A stretch of DNA of 43,701 nucleotides from NCBI GenBank assembly GCA_003254885.1, contig QANT01000462.1:1-43701 (forward strand). The letters are read 5' to 3'. How positions within the stretch are numbered: position 1 is the first letter of the stretch; the number at the start of each line of letters is the position of its first letter. Below are positions 33,230 to 42,905 of the stretch, in pieces. The notes beneath the pieces were generated by a model. The model saw only the letters and a list, made by a program, of their open reading frames with translations, was not told where the DNA came from and made no database searches. Origin of the DNA: Purshia tridentata (taxonomy: Eukaryota; Streptophyta; Magnoliopsida; Rosales; Rosaceae). The position numbers and the translations under genes were made by a program.

Positions 33230-34917
33230 TTAAATTATCTTATTATAGTCCTAGAAACTTGTTTTGTGGTTTAAAATAGAAAGAAAATGAAAAACAAAGA
33301 GACTCGAAAAATCTGAAGATTTTCTCAGAAAATTCACAGTTTTAAATGGCTTCCTTTCAAGACTTATAACTAGAGTTTTAACTACTTATTTTGAAAGATA
33401 TTTATATGGTTGTAAAGATGGAGTTACAAGCTTTAAAATGAGTATAAGATTACTAAATTTCGTCAATTTTTGACATATCAAAAGGAGGTTGAAAGTTGAA
33501 GAAAAATCTGGAAATTTTCTGGAAAAATGACAGTTCGGGTAGCTTACTTTGTGGTCATCTATCTTGAGTTTTCTGGCTCTGTTTTGAACAAATATTTACA
33601 TGGTTATAAAGAGATGATGCAGATCTTTAAAATAAGTATAAGTTTACATTATTTGATGAAGGTTTGATAGGTTAAACAGTAAGCCAAAGTTGAGATAAAA
33701 ACTGGAAAACATGGGCTGTTTTGAAGAATATATTGAATAATCACTAGCTAGCGACCTTAGCATGTGGCTGTGCTTGCGGCTGCTTGCGGCAGCATTCTTG
33801 GCCCAATCTTGACTATTCTAACTATGTTTTTCATTACGAGTGTAATGGTACTAATTTTAAGTCAATCGGACACCTATAAGTTAGAATCTGAATTATACTC
33901 TTCTTAAGAAGAAAGTGAAATTAAACTGAATATTGTTATATTATATCTAAACTATAAAATATTGAATTGTTATAGACCCGGGCACATGGAAATGAACTGA
34001 GAGAGAACCCTTCAAGAAATTAAGGTAGGTCGTACCCAATGACTGGACTCTATAATTATATATATATATATATATTGTTGCTTGGTGTAATCCTTGTGTG
34101 ATATATTCTACTTTATTCAATCCAAACTGTTCTCATTCTTGTCAGTCCAATTATTATGGTTATTCTTTTATTATCATTGTTCCATCTTTATTATTATTTA
34201 TAAAATAAATAGTGAAGTTATGGCTTGATGTTTTTATCATTTATCATTATCATAATATTGAAGATATATGTGTGGGAATGATCATTTAATTTTCATTACT
34301 GATTATGGCATTACATGCATAATCAAAAGTGCATAAGAAAAGGGTGGTTGTGAACTGTGTTAAGAAAACGATTAATTGAGACACCGAGGTGATGCACGCT
34401 ATGGGACATGTAGGCATGTTTGTCTTTTGTGTGTGTCAACGGGAGTAGATAAGGAGTGAGTACATGCATTGCTCATCTTTGCACACATGATTGACAGTGA
34501 TTATTTACTATTTTATTAAATGTTGATCAAGTGTAATGGTTGTCCATGAGGAACTAAAAGCCTCTACTGAGCTTTAAGAGCTCACGCTGTTAACAAACTT
34601 GTGCAGGTGCTAATTCGGAGAAGGAACATCAAGTGGTGCCTAGGAAATTGCTGTGCTTATTATTCCACTATTAGTAGCAAATAAATGTAAATCAACAATT
34701 AATTACCCTGTAATTTGAAACTTACCTACTTTGATATAAAGTAATAGCTTGTAGTGACTTATTTGAGAATTTCGTTTTAATTTCTAGGCCAAATTAATTT
34801 AATCTACGCTAGTATATATCACATGTTGGTTGGAGTAAATTAATTTACTTCGATCAGGATGTGATCCACACCCTAAATCTGAGATATATAGGTATATTTG
34901 AGATTTGGGGCATGACA

Positions 34918-35060
34918 AAAACCAAGTGCACCAGTCAATGCAATTGCCTCAAGTAGCCAACCAAGTGCACCAGTCAGACCAACTGCCTTAAGTAGCCAAC
35001 CAAATGCTTACATGCCAATTCCAACACAGTCCTACATGAAAACCACTTGAGTGAAGAAAA
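34918..35060 (+). pseudogene. MULE transposase C-terminal tail with 39-bp repeat
   Basis: CAAGTGCACCAGTCA...AGTAGCCAAC occurs twice in tandem, reading as a Ser/Pro/Ala-rich tail (APVNAIASSSQPSAPVRPTA) like those that end MULE transposases. It is separated from the rest of the gene by LTR D. Confidence 0.45.
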
Positions 35061-35740
35061 TGATCACTAAGTCACTTGCAAAGAAAAGAATGATTTGGAA
35101 ACCATAGGATGAATTTATTGTATTTTGGTGTTGTTAATGATCTAATTAGGTGCTTCTTATAAATTTGGTATATTTTGGTGCTGTTGATGCTCTTTTGGAA
35201 CTTTGCACAGGGTTTAGCACCTTTTTTTGGATCTACATAAATGGGTTTATGTAAACCTTTTTTGAAACTTGATATATTAATAGGTGTAGCTACCCTATTT
35301 TGGTCCTTTCATGTAACTGTTTATGCATACTAGTGTTGGACTTTAATAATTGTTAATTTCTATTATGCAATGTTTTGGTTCTTTTATGAATACCTTAATT
35401 GGATTGTATTGCACATATTCTGATTTATTTTGATAACATATGGTACTGTATGGATTTGTTTGATTTTATTTTCTCCATTATATTATCGAGAAAATATACT
35501 CTCTCTTTTTTTGCTTACAAGAGAAAAAAAAAAAAAATTATTAAGTGCTACAAAATAATGGTTCTTCTCTGCTCCTTTTTTATTTGACCATAAAATAGCT
35601 AAACCTTTTACCTTTATAGCCAACAAGAAGTAAGAGGAAAGGAGAACTATTGTTAGAGGGAAGGATCACCAAATTTGGCACTCAAATGGCCTAGGTGGAA
35701 GGAAAAGTGAGGGAAACACAAATTTAACTTGATTTGATGA
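35061..35740. other. MULE 3' region, no gene
   Basis: AT- and T-rich sequence between the transposase tail and the right terminal inverted repeat. Repeated TATTTTGGTG motifs near 35130-35185. A 62-codon frame at 35399-35587 is not credible. Confidence 0.4.
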
Positions 35741-35967
35741 AAATGTCCCTATTTTTAACGGGATAAATAGACAGACTCTAATAGGAGGTGGTAGATTGTC
35801 ATATGTAACAAAGTATGGGTGAAAAATAGTAGAAATCTTTTTTTTTTTTGGTAGTACGGAAGCACACCCCTTATAGTCTAAGTGGTATTTATGCAAAAAA
35901 AAAACCCAAAGATTAAAGGTTAAAATAAGGGTAAAGTGGTCATCTTAATCTAAATTATGGAAAGAAA

Positions 35968-36310
35968 AAATTTGGTATTTGTATTTTACCCCCAAAAACA
36001 AATTTGGTCCTTATGGTTTCAAAACTCGACATTTGGTTCTTGTGTTTTATATTGTTTACAATTTAAGAACATTTTATAAACAAGATAAAATTTTTTTCAT
36101 AAATTAAAACTAATAAACTCAAAAGTTTTACTAAAAATGACAAAAAATTATGTATATAACCTTCAATTTGATTTTTAAACAAAAATTAAAATATTGAGTT
36201 TGTTAAAATTATCCTTATATTGCAAAAATATAAAACATAGGGATCAAATGGAAATTTTGAAACTACATGAACCAAATATGTTTTCAGGATAAAACACATG
36301 GATCAAAAAT
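35968..36310. repeat. Foldback MITE with inverted arms
   Basis: Left TTGGTATTTGTATTTTACCC, ATTTGGTCCTTATGGTTTCA and TTTGGTTCTTGTGTTTTATA are mirrored at about 36215-36308 (reverse complement TTTGATCCATGTGTTTTATC, ATTTGGTTCATGTAGTTTCA, TTTGATCCCTATGTTTTATA). It is AT-rich and non-coding. The target duplication is not clear. Confidence 0.75.
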
Positions 36311-36695
36311 CTTTATTTTGCTTTTTTTTTTTAAAGGATAAAAAGAGCAAGTTCAGATACCCATGGAAATTTCTATCAAGAATTAATGACAAAAACACTT
36401 GATGAACCATTTAACTCAAATTAAGTCCAACAATATTGTCCTTAACCCAATCGCTTAGAATGATTTCTCAATAAAATTTGAATGGTATGTTGATTTTGTA
36501 TTATTTTTTTCGGAATGCCGCGTTGATTAAAATGTAATAAACTGATGGGTTTGTTGTCCATAACCAATGACTAAGGTGCGTCTGTTAGGTAGTATTAAGG
36601 CCGGATAGTCTTACATAAGTCACTAACCATATTTGATGACGTGTAGGACACCTAAGTCACTAACCATATTTGATGACGTGTGAGACTAACACTAA
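36311..36695. other. Spacer with 37-bp tandem duplication
   Basis: TAAGTCACTAACCATATTTG followed by ATGACGTGT occurs at 36616 and 36653 (period 37). The surrounding TATTAAGGCCGGATAGTC resembles the MITE end at the start of the window. No gene. Confidence 0.6.
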
Positions 36696-37317
36696 GGCCC
36701 TTTACAATGCCACCGGATTTTGAGATCTAAGAGTTAAGTTAGGTATCACTTTTGGGTATATCTCCCAATAGTGGACTGGAAAAATGATACCCAATTGTAT
36801 TGATTTGTAATTTTAATCCCCAAAATTGGCTATACAATATAGCCAATACCCAAAGTATGAATAGCCCACACATAAGAACCCACGTGAAGGATTAAGCTTG
36901 GAATAAAGGTTGATCCACTCCAGATAGCCCCTGCATTGCCGGCCCCAACTACATCATTAGTCAGCAATAGCAGCTTTGTAGTGTTGATTTGCAAGTTGCT
37001 GTTGCACATTGAACGGCTGAGATTTGAATGGCCTAACAGTCAATTTTCGGAAGGCTAAAATCATCTTGTCGTTGGCAATCAATAGCTAGAATCTGCTATA
37101 TGGTATTTTTTTTAAGAAAAAAATGCCAAAAGATGCATAAAAATTAAGATAAATTTTGTAAAAGGCCAAAAAAAATCATAGAAAAAAATAAAAATTACCC
37201 TAATGTTTCCAACGGCTAGATAACCAAAAAATCTTTATAAAACTCATTCTTTATGGTTTTTTCTTCACCTCTTTCTCTTTTTTACACAATATTTCCATCA
37301 AATTTAGTGAATTCAAG

Positions 37318-38326
37318 ATGGTTAGAAAATAAGTTTTGTCCCATAATGAAGATAAAATTCTAGTTCAAGCTTGGCCAGAGAAGTCTCTAAATTCAGAGCT
37401 TGGAGCAAATCAAAATAGTGATATATTTTGGGGTGAAATTTACTCGATTTTTTAGCGTAATTTGGACACACCAACTGATAAAACATTGGGTGCAATTAAA
37501 TCATGATGGAAGAACCTTGCTAGCTATTGTAACAAATTTCATGCATTGTTGATGGAGGTCGAGAGAAACCATTCAAGCGGTTTGAATGAGGCCATGGCGA
37601 TAAGTTTGATTTTATTAAAGTGTATTTTTATGAAAATGATGTATGTTTTTGCCTTTGATAATCTTGATTGGGTATTCATGTGTCATAATTTGTGTGTTTA
37701 CAAAAGCACTTAGGATATATGAAATCAAAAATAAAGGAAAAGAGTTTAGCTCGCTCCATATATGGCCTGATTTACGCAAATGCGCTAAGTATTTATGCCA
37801 ATGCGCTAAGTATTCAGTTGCAAACACATCGGTATGGGTAAGTTCGATGGTGGTGGCTGATGACACACCGAATGATCCCAATGCGACGCCCTTTGATATA
37901 CAGAGAAAAACTCACCCTCTTGGCAACTAGTAGGTCTGTCACGACTAACCCCAATAGGAAGGAATAAACTAAAGTGGGCTAACGCATATCCTCCCCCACC
38001 AAGTTCGAATTCAATGACCGATCACGTGTAGGTGAGGAAATGAAACTTGAATGGCAAAGGACGAGGCAAGAAAGAGAAGTAGCATTGCTGGAAAGAGAAG
38101 CGGCTAGAGACAAAGAATGACAAGCATATCAAAGGGTGAAGCAAGAGAGAGAGAAGGCAAAAAAGAAGCAAGAGAACGAGAGAGGCTTGAAAGGGCAATA
38201 AAGTGGGAGGAAGGTCAAATTATGAACAAAGACCTCACGAACATGAAAGACATGCAAAAAGTGTATTGGGGGGAGAAAAAAGCTGAGATATTTACAAAAA
38301 GATGTGCACGTGCTACCTTAAGCTGA
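37318..38326 (+). pseudogene. Harbinger ORF1 (Myb/SANT-like DNA-binding) pseudogene
   Basis: From an ATG at 37318 (TATA-like TTTATAAAA at 37234) the frame gives HNEDKILVQAWPEKSLNSEL, then DIFWGEIYSIF and LASYCNKFHALLMEVERNHS, the trihelix/SANT-like pattern of plant Harbinger ORF1 proteins, which act with the transposase in DNA binding. Three in-frame stops (TAA after MVRK, TAG after YSIF, TGA after IKS) interrupt it. A frameshift separates the next conserved part (KGKEFSSLHIWPDLRKCAKY, in the 37643-37930 frame). A Glu/Arg/Lys-rich coiled-coil-like tail ends at 38326. A short tandem duplication GCGCTAAGTATT lies at about 37783-37810. Confidence 0.75.
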
Positions 38327-38524
38327 TCCAACCATATTTCTGATACATGCAGATACTACCCTGATATCTCCAACCTCAACGGATCATATCCGGGGTACCA
38401 TCCCAACCACTAGAGTTGGACTATCAATTAGGTTTTTTTAATTATATTTTAGAGCTTCAAGAGTTGAATCATGTTTTTATTTTTTTTTCGATTATATTTT
38501 TAATATATTCGTGTCAATTATGTT

Positions 38525-38675
38525 TGTGTGAAATGACTACTCCACTGCATGACATGACTACTCCATAAGACTGCATGATATGACTACTCCCTAACTTTGC
38601 ATGAAATGATTAATCAGTAGTCCTGCATGAAATGACTACTTAGAGACCATGCTTGAAATGACCACTCTTTTATGG
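38525..38675 (+). repeat. Six degenerate copies of GCATGAAATGACTACTCC
   Basis: GAAATGACTACTCC, GACATGACTACTCC, GATATGACTACTCC, GAAATGATTAATCA, GAAATGACTACTTA and GAAATGACCACTCT occur at intervals of about 20-30 bases, mostly preceded by TGCAT. The array ends just before the TATA box of ORF2, so it could be a regulatory or transposase-binding array. Confidence 0.75.
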
Positions 38676-38687
38676 AGTAACCTTCTC

Positions 38688-38694
38688 TATAAAT
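38688..38694 (+). promoter_or_regulatory. TATA box of the Harbinger transposase gene
   Basis: TATAAAT lies 81 bases before the ATG at 38769, directly after the six-copy motif array. Confidence 0.55.
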
Positions 38695-38768
38695 TGTGAT
38701 ACATTCGTCCATGTGTTTAACATTGTGTTAAAATACTCAAGATAACTTCTCATCTAATCAACACTTCA

Positions 38769-39948
38769 ATGAATCCTTTCAACTACGATCAGTCTTCTTC
38801 CTTATCTGATTTGAGTCCTCCCAAGAGTAGGCATAACGGGTTACACTCTGATGTTAGTTACGAGATAGAAGAAGAAGGCCGAATGGTGGTGGGGCGAGGT
38901 ATTATGTCCATGGTTCAATCTAACCTGGTCATACAACCACGTCATGGTGGAACGAATTCCCGTCAGTGTTACACATGTACACATCGGGATAGAGAAGGCA
39001 CGCACCAACGTCTGCTGGAGAGTTACTTCATAACCGCACCTTTAGAAGACACTGTGACTTTTAGGCAACAATACCGTATGCATCAACCCTTGTGTAATAG
39101 GATTCTCAACAATGTGTGTGAATATGATCATTGGTTCCATTCCAAACCAGATGCAATTGGGAGGTATGGTTGCAGACCTCATTAGAAGGTAACTACGGCC
39201 TTAAGAGTGATGGCGTATGGCTGTCCCTTCGATGCGGTTTCAGAGCTATTGACCATTATTGAAGGAACCGTGAAAGATGCATTATACCATTTCTTCTGAT
39301 CCATCACCAACGTCTACAAAGATGAGTATCTCCCTAAACCGATTGTGGAAGAGATGTCAAGACTGTTGCAAAAAAGATGTTAGAGAGGATTTCCAAGAAT
39401 GATTGGAAGCTTAGACTGCATGCATTGGGTCTGGCAAAATTGCCCCACGGCTGAGCAAGCCCACTATCGTGGGCATTACCACATCCCTACCATTATTTTG
39501 GAAGCAGTGGCGTCATACGACATGTGGATTTGGCACGCAAACTTTAGATTTCTGGGTGGTAACGACGACATTACTGTACTGGACTACTCACATCTATTCA
39601 ATGTAGAGATATCCAGAAGGGCCCATAAGGTGAAATTCATTGTCAATGACCAGGAGTACAAAATCCCGTACTATCTTGCTAATGGGATCTACCCCTAATT
39701 GGGCCACCCTTATTTCATCGGTGCGCAATCTGATTCTGAAACCTCATAAATTATTTGTGAAGAGACAAGAAGGCTACTGTAAGGATGTGGAGAGGGCCTT
39801 CGAGATATTAAAAGCACGATGGCAAATTATCAAACGGCCTGCTCGGTATTTGAGTCCCAATGATTTAGGGTACATCATGAAGGCATGCAGTATATTGCAT
39901 AATATGATGTCGAGGATGAGCAAACCTACAATGATCCAGCCAATATGA
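38769..39948 (+). pseudogene. PIF/Harbinger DDE transposase (ORF2) pseudogene
   Basis: One frame from ATG 38769 reads to 39698 through three in-frame stops: TAG at 39183 after GCRPH, TGA near 39298 after YHFF, TAG near 39379. It then shifts frame near 39695 and continues to 39948. A helix-turn-helix-like N-terminal region (FRQQYRMHQPLCNRIL) is followed by the catalytic core: first Asp in MIGSLDCMHW, second Asp region in GGNDDITVLDYS, and Glu in CKDVERAFEILKARW. The C-terminus KRPARYLSP...SILHNM is typical. About 390 codons is normal for the family. The DDE residues are still readable, so inactivation looks moderate and fairly recent. Confidence 0.9.
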
Positions 39949-40524
39949 TAGGGCCATAAGAAGGGCAGAAGCAGAGTATGATGGGATGGAACCAAGCAGA
40001 TAAGGTGGGCTTCCATCATCCCTTACTGAGCAAAATGCTTGTCGAAATTTGCTAGGTCGAGGCATTTGAATCCATCTTTGAAGAATAATTTGATTGAGCA
40101 CATATGGGTCCAAGAAGGAAATGCCCCACTTGGTTGAATTTAGAATCACAGGTCATCAGTATTGCTTGAATTATCTACTATTAGGATTATGCTTTTTGAG
40201 AATTATGTTTAATAATGCGAGTGTGACTTGTTCTCGACCTATTTAATGGTGTGTGTTTGTCAATTTTATGTTTGTGAAATGAAATAAAGGCATTGATTAC
40301 TTTTTTGTGACTTAACATGACATGATAGACAACAATGCACTGCCAATAACACGTGATTCAATGACCACTCACATGTTGTAAATAATTCACTCAATACATG
40401 ACAAGATTCAATACACTGATTCCACACTTTAACCAATGCACACCACTGTTGCTTCACATGTGTTGCATTTATATTTGTGAAAAAACAGGGTATCCAATGG
40501 CTATGAACTTTGGTATTATTTTTC

Positions 40525-40532
40525 TATAAATA
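40525..40532 (+). promoter_or_regulatory. TATA box of the Harbinger third ORF
   Basis: TATAAATA lies 51 bases before the TTAGAAATGG start context at 40583. Confidence 0.5.
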
Positions 40533-40582
40533 CCAACTGATTGCACTTGTAGATCTCCCATATCCACCACTTATAGTTAGAA

Positions 40583-40825
40583 ATGGCTTCTTCCTTAGAG
40601 CAAAGGTGCAAGTGTTCTCTTAATAACCCAGTTGCACCACTATGCGACTATTATTGGGTGGAAAGATATCCCCAATCAGACTGGTGCAAGTCTGTCGAGG
40701 ATATCCTCGCTCCATTATGTAACTTCTGCTTGAGTTTGGAGCTCAAAGTCTTGGCTAATCACCCAAATAGTAGGCACCAATGGATAAACCACTTGCATGC
40801 GCCAGAACCCCCAGTACCATGCTAA
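40583..40825 (+). CDS. Small cysteine-rich protein (80 aa), third ORF of the Harbinger element, unknown function
   Basis: An uninterrupted 80-codon frame beginning MASSLEQRCKCSLNN. A TATA box lies 51 bases upstream, and an ATGAAATAAAAGG poly(A)-type signal lies about 300 bases downstream at 41128, mirroring ATGAAATAAAGG at 40278 after the transposase. Six cysteines lie in C-x-C, PLCDYYW, DWCKSV and APLCNFC contexts; VAPLCDYYW and LAPLCNFCL look like a weak internal repeat, and several Trp residues are present. No signal peptide or membrane segment is visible. I do not recognise a family. It is open while ORF1 and ORF2 are broken, but 80 codons could survive by chance. Alternatives: a captured host exon, a zinc-binding accessory protein, or a chance frame. 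Confidence 0.45.
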   Translation: MASSLEQRCKCSLNNPVAPLCDYYWVERYPQSDWCKSVEDILAPLCNFCLSLELKVLANHPNSRHQWINHLHAPEPPVPC

Positions 40826-41499
40826 CACAAGCCTCCCAACCTATTACCTTGTGAAAATGTGAGCTGGAGGTGAGGATCGACGAAGCTCTACATGGATCCT
40901 AGCCTGATTCGCCCCCATAGCATCAAAATGACCAGTTAGGCTGAGTCATATAGATGCATACCACCAAGAAAATAAATCGGATAATTGTGGCTTTGTTGTT
41001 GGGTGTTGTATTTGGTTGTTTATTTTTTAAGATGGTTTTTGTTGCAGTAGTCTAATTTTACGTCTTTGTTCAGAGTTTGGTTGATGCTAGTGTGATGAAT
41101 TTATCTTTTCTGTCATTGTTCGGGTTATGAAATAAAAGGAATGTGTTTGTATCAACTATTCTTATTGTGTCCCTTGTTTTTTGATTGAATTTCAAACATA
41201 TTTAACGTTTAACTTTATTAATATTTTAATATTAATATATTAAATTTGGTATCACTTTGAAAAGAAAAATAAATTATTAACTATGATATAATTTTTAGGA
41301 TCATTAAAGATTGTAAGCTTTAAATTAATGAGTCATTAATCAATTTTAAGATTGAGTAAATAAATATCCAAAGCTTGATCTCTATTTTGGCTCTCAACAC
41401 CATTGTGGTGTTGATACCCATAATATTAAAAAATTACTTTTTGATACCCAAAATGAGTATAAGGTATTTAGGTATTAAGGTAAACCATTATAGAAGGTC

Positions 41500-42905
41500 T
41501 AAGTGAGACAATACAAGGCCACTCAATTAAAAAAGCATTACTAGACCTCGTTGTTTAGCACCATTCAAATGGAGGTTGCTAAATAAAATCTGTCTAGGGG
41601 CTCCCAAAATAGCAAGCGATGCTCTCTTTTTGCTCGCACTTCCTCATCGTTCTTCTTCAGCTCATCGACAAATCATCTCTCTCTTTCTCTTTACTAGACA
41701 TTAGGGATGACTTCTGTTGGATATTTTTCTTTTTCTTTTTCAATTTTGATTGTTAGATCTTAGTCTTTTGGTATTTTTGATAGCTTGAATTTGTGGGTTT
41801 TAAAGTTTGATGGGCTTTTACGGCCAAGTAGCTTCGTTAAAGAAAGCTTTGGCTAAGACCACTTTCACTTCGACTAAGGCTCATTCATTCAATGGTTGAT
41901 ATTCGCTCCAGCTCCAACTGAGACGTTGTACCTTGAGCAGCGACCATACCTTTGTGCTTGCAGTCCATTGAAGTTTGCAGATGGCATGTTTTTGGCAGGT
42001 ATTGTTATCGGCAAAGACAATGGCCGAGATCACTGTGCGCTGAGAAGAAGTTTGCCTTACGGCCAAGAAAACTGTGTTTTCGACCAACCTGCATCAAACC
42101 ACATCGCAGCTAGAAAAAAACTACTTTGTTTTTTCTGATCAGGAAAGAGATATGGCCGAGAACAACTTCTACGACAATCAAGAAAACTTGGAGAGGGAGA
42201 TAAAGAAAGGTGGTGGGGATGAGATATTCATTTGGAATATGAATACGGTAACAAATGATAAAGAGAGGGGTCATTTGGTGTTGGTGAGGTGGCCTTTTGG
42301 ATCTTGTTTTGATGGAGAAAAATTGGTGGTTACATGTTTGCTTTTCTAGATATATATATTATATATAATGTATATGTATGCATATTCATTTTGGGGAACA
42401 ATTTGTTCATTTCGGCTGTGGTGGAATTTAAAGAGGATGCTTCTCTGCTACGGAGAAAAAAATACAGAGAGAATGTGGAAGGAGAGACTGGGTTAATGTG
42501 CACTTGCGCTGGAATGCAACGGTACGTCTCTTCTATTTCTATTTTTGAGTTCTCTCTGCTTTTTCTTTCTGCAAAAAAGAAGCTCCTATATAAAGAATTT
42601 GATCCTAACTAGATAGGGACATACCAAGAGGTGAACAATCAAAAAGGATTTTGATGGTTTTTTGGTGTTCTTTGAAGTAAAAATTGAATGAGTTTTGGAA
42701 TGAAAATTTTCTCCAAGAAATTAAAGGCTTGTTTAATTCCTTATGCTTTGGAAAATAAGGGCTGAAGTTCAAGGAATTGGACGGCATTTTTTGTACCCTC
42801 CCAAAATTTTGGGAATATTAAAGCAAGGTTGGAGCTCTCCATTAAAGGCATTAAATTGACTTGCAATACTTTATTGGATAAAAAGAAGATCTATTATATA
42901 TATTA
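41500..42905. other. Intergenic DNA, no gene recognised
   Basis: Several overlapping frames of 68-92 codons at 41881-42612 have no recognisable domain and contradict each other. There is a short pyrimidine-rich stretch at about 41678-41693 and an AT-rich simple region at 42349-42385. The less AT-rich part (41880-42130) could be an old gene fragment, but nothing supports a specific identity. Confidence 0.4.

Larger units (their letters stand above)
31692..34917 (+). mobile_element. Solo LTR D (3.2 kb), inserted in the MULE
   Basis: Starts TGTAATATCCC, ends TTTGGGGCATGACA, flanked by a perfect AAAAC duplication (31687-31691 and 34918-34922). By end sequence it is in sense orientation on the plus strand, opposite to A, B and C. 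Within it are tandem repeats (31950-32095), two palindromes (32108-32123 and 32140-32155), TATAAATT at 32220 and a long GA-rich leader. A Tourist-like MITE (32774-33229) lies in the middle. A roughly 70-base module occurs twice with a spacing near 195 bases (TTATATGGTTGTAAAGATGG at about 33400, TTACATGGTTATAAAGAGAT at about 33596). An AT microsatellite lies at 34055-34075. No internal genes. Confidence 0.88.
24916..35894 (+). mobile_element. Mutator-like element (MULE), degenerate, split by two solo LTRs
   Basis: The left segment from 24916 (GCACAAATACCACCTGGACT...) is matched by the reverse complement of the right segment ending at 35894 (GCATAAATACCACTTAGACT...), with similarity continuing about 130 bp through AGATTTTTACTATTTACCAC against AGATTTCTACTATTTTTCAC and GTTAGAATTAGT against ATTAGAGTCTGT. 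Inside lie a MuDR-type transposase relic and the LTR C and LTR D insertions. Removing both leaves about 4.7 kb, a normal size for an autonomous MULE. A possible first coding exon (MDDQEKKFGDPTNK) ends at a GGTACATG donor near 25360. No clean 9-bp target duplication was found, so the outermost ends may be a few bases off. Confidence 0.75.
36696..41499 (+). mobile_element. PIF/Harbinger transposon (4.8 kb) with both ends
   Basis: Left end GGCCCTTTACAATGCC and reverse-complemented right end GACCTTCTATAATGG form short imperfect terminal repeats, flanked by TAA on each side (36693-36695 and 41500-41502), the 3-bp T-W-A duplication of this superfamily. Subterminal GATACCC and TTTTGGGTAT motifs occur in inverted orientation near both ends. 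It contains ORF1 (Myb/SANT-like, dead), ORF2 (DDE transposase, dead) and a third open frame, each preceded by a TATA box. The two-gene layout is standard for the superfamily; the third is not. Confidence 0.88.

Noticed and set aside
41881..42612. Possible gene in overlapping 68-92-codon frames
   Set aside because: Frames on both strands conflict and none has a recognisable domain; an old fragment is possible but cannot be supported.
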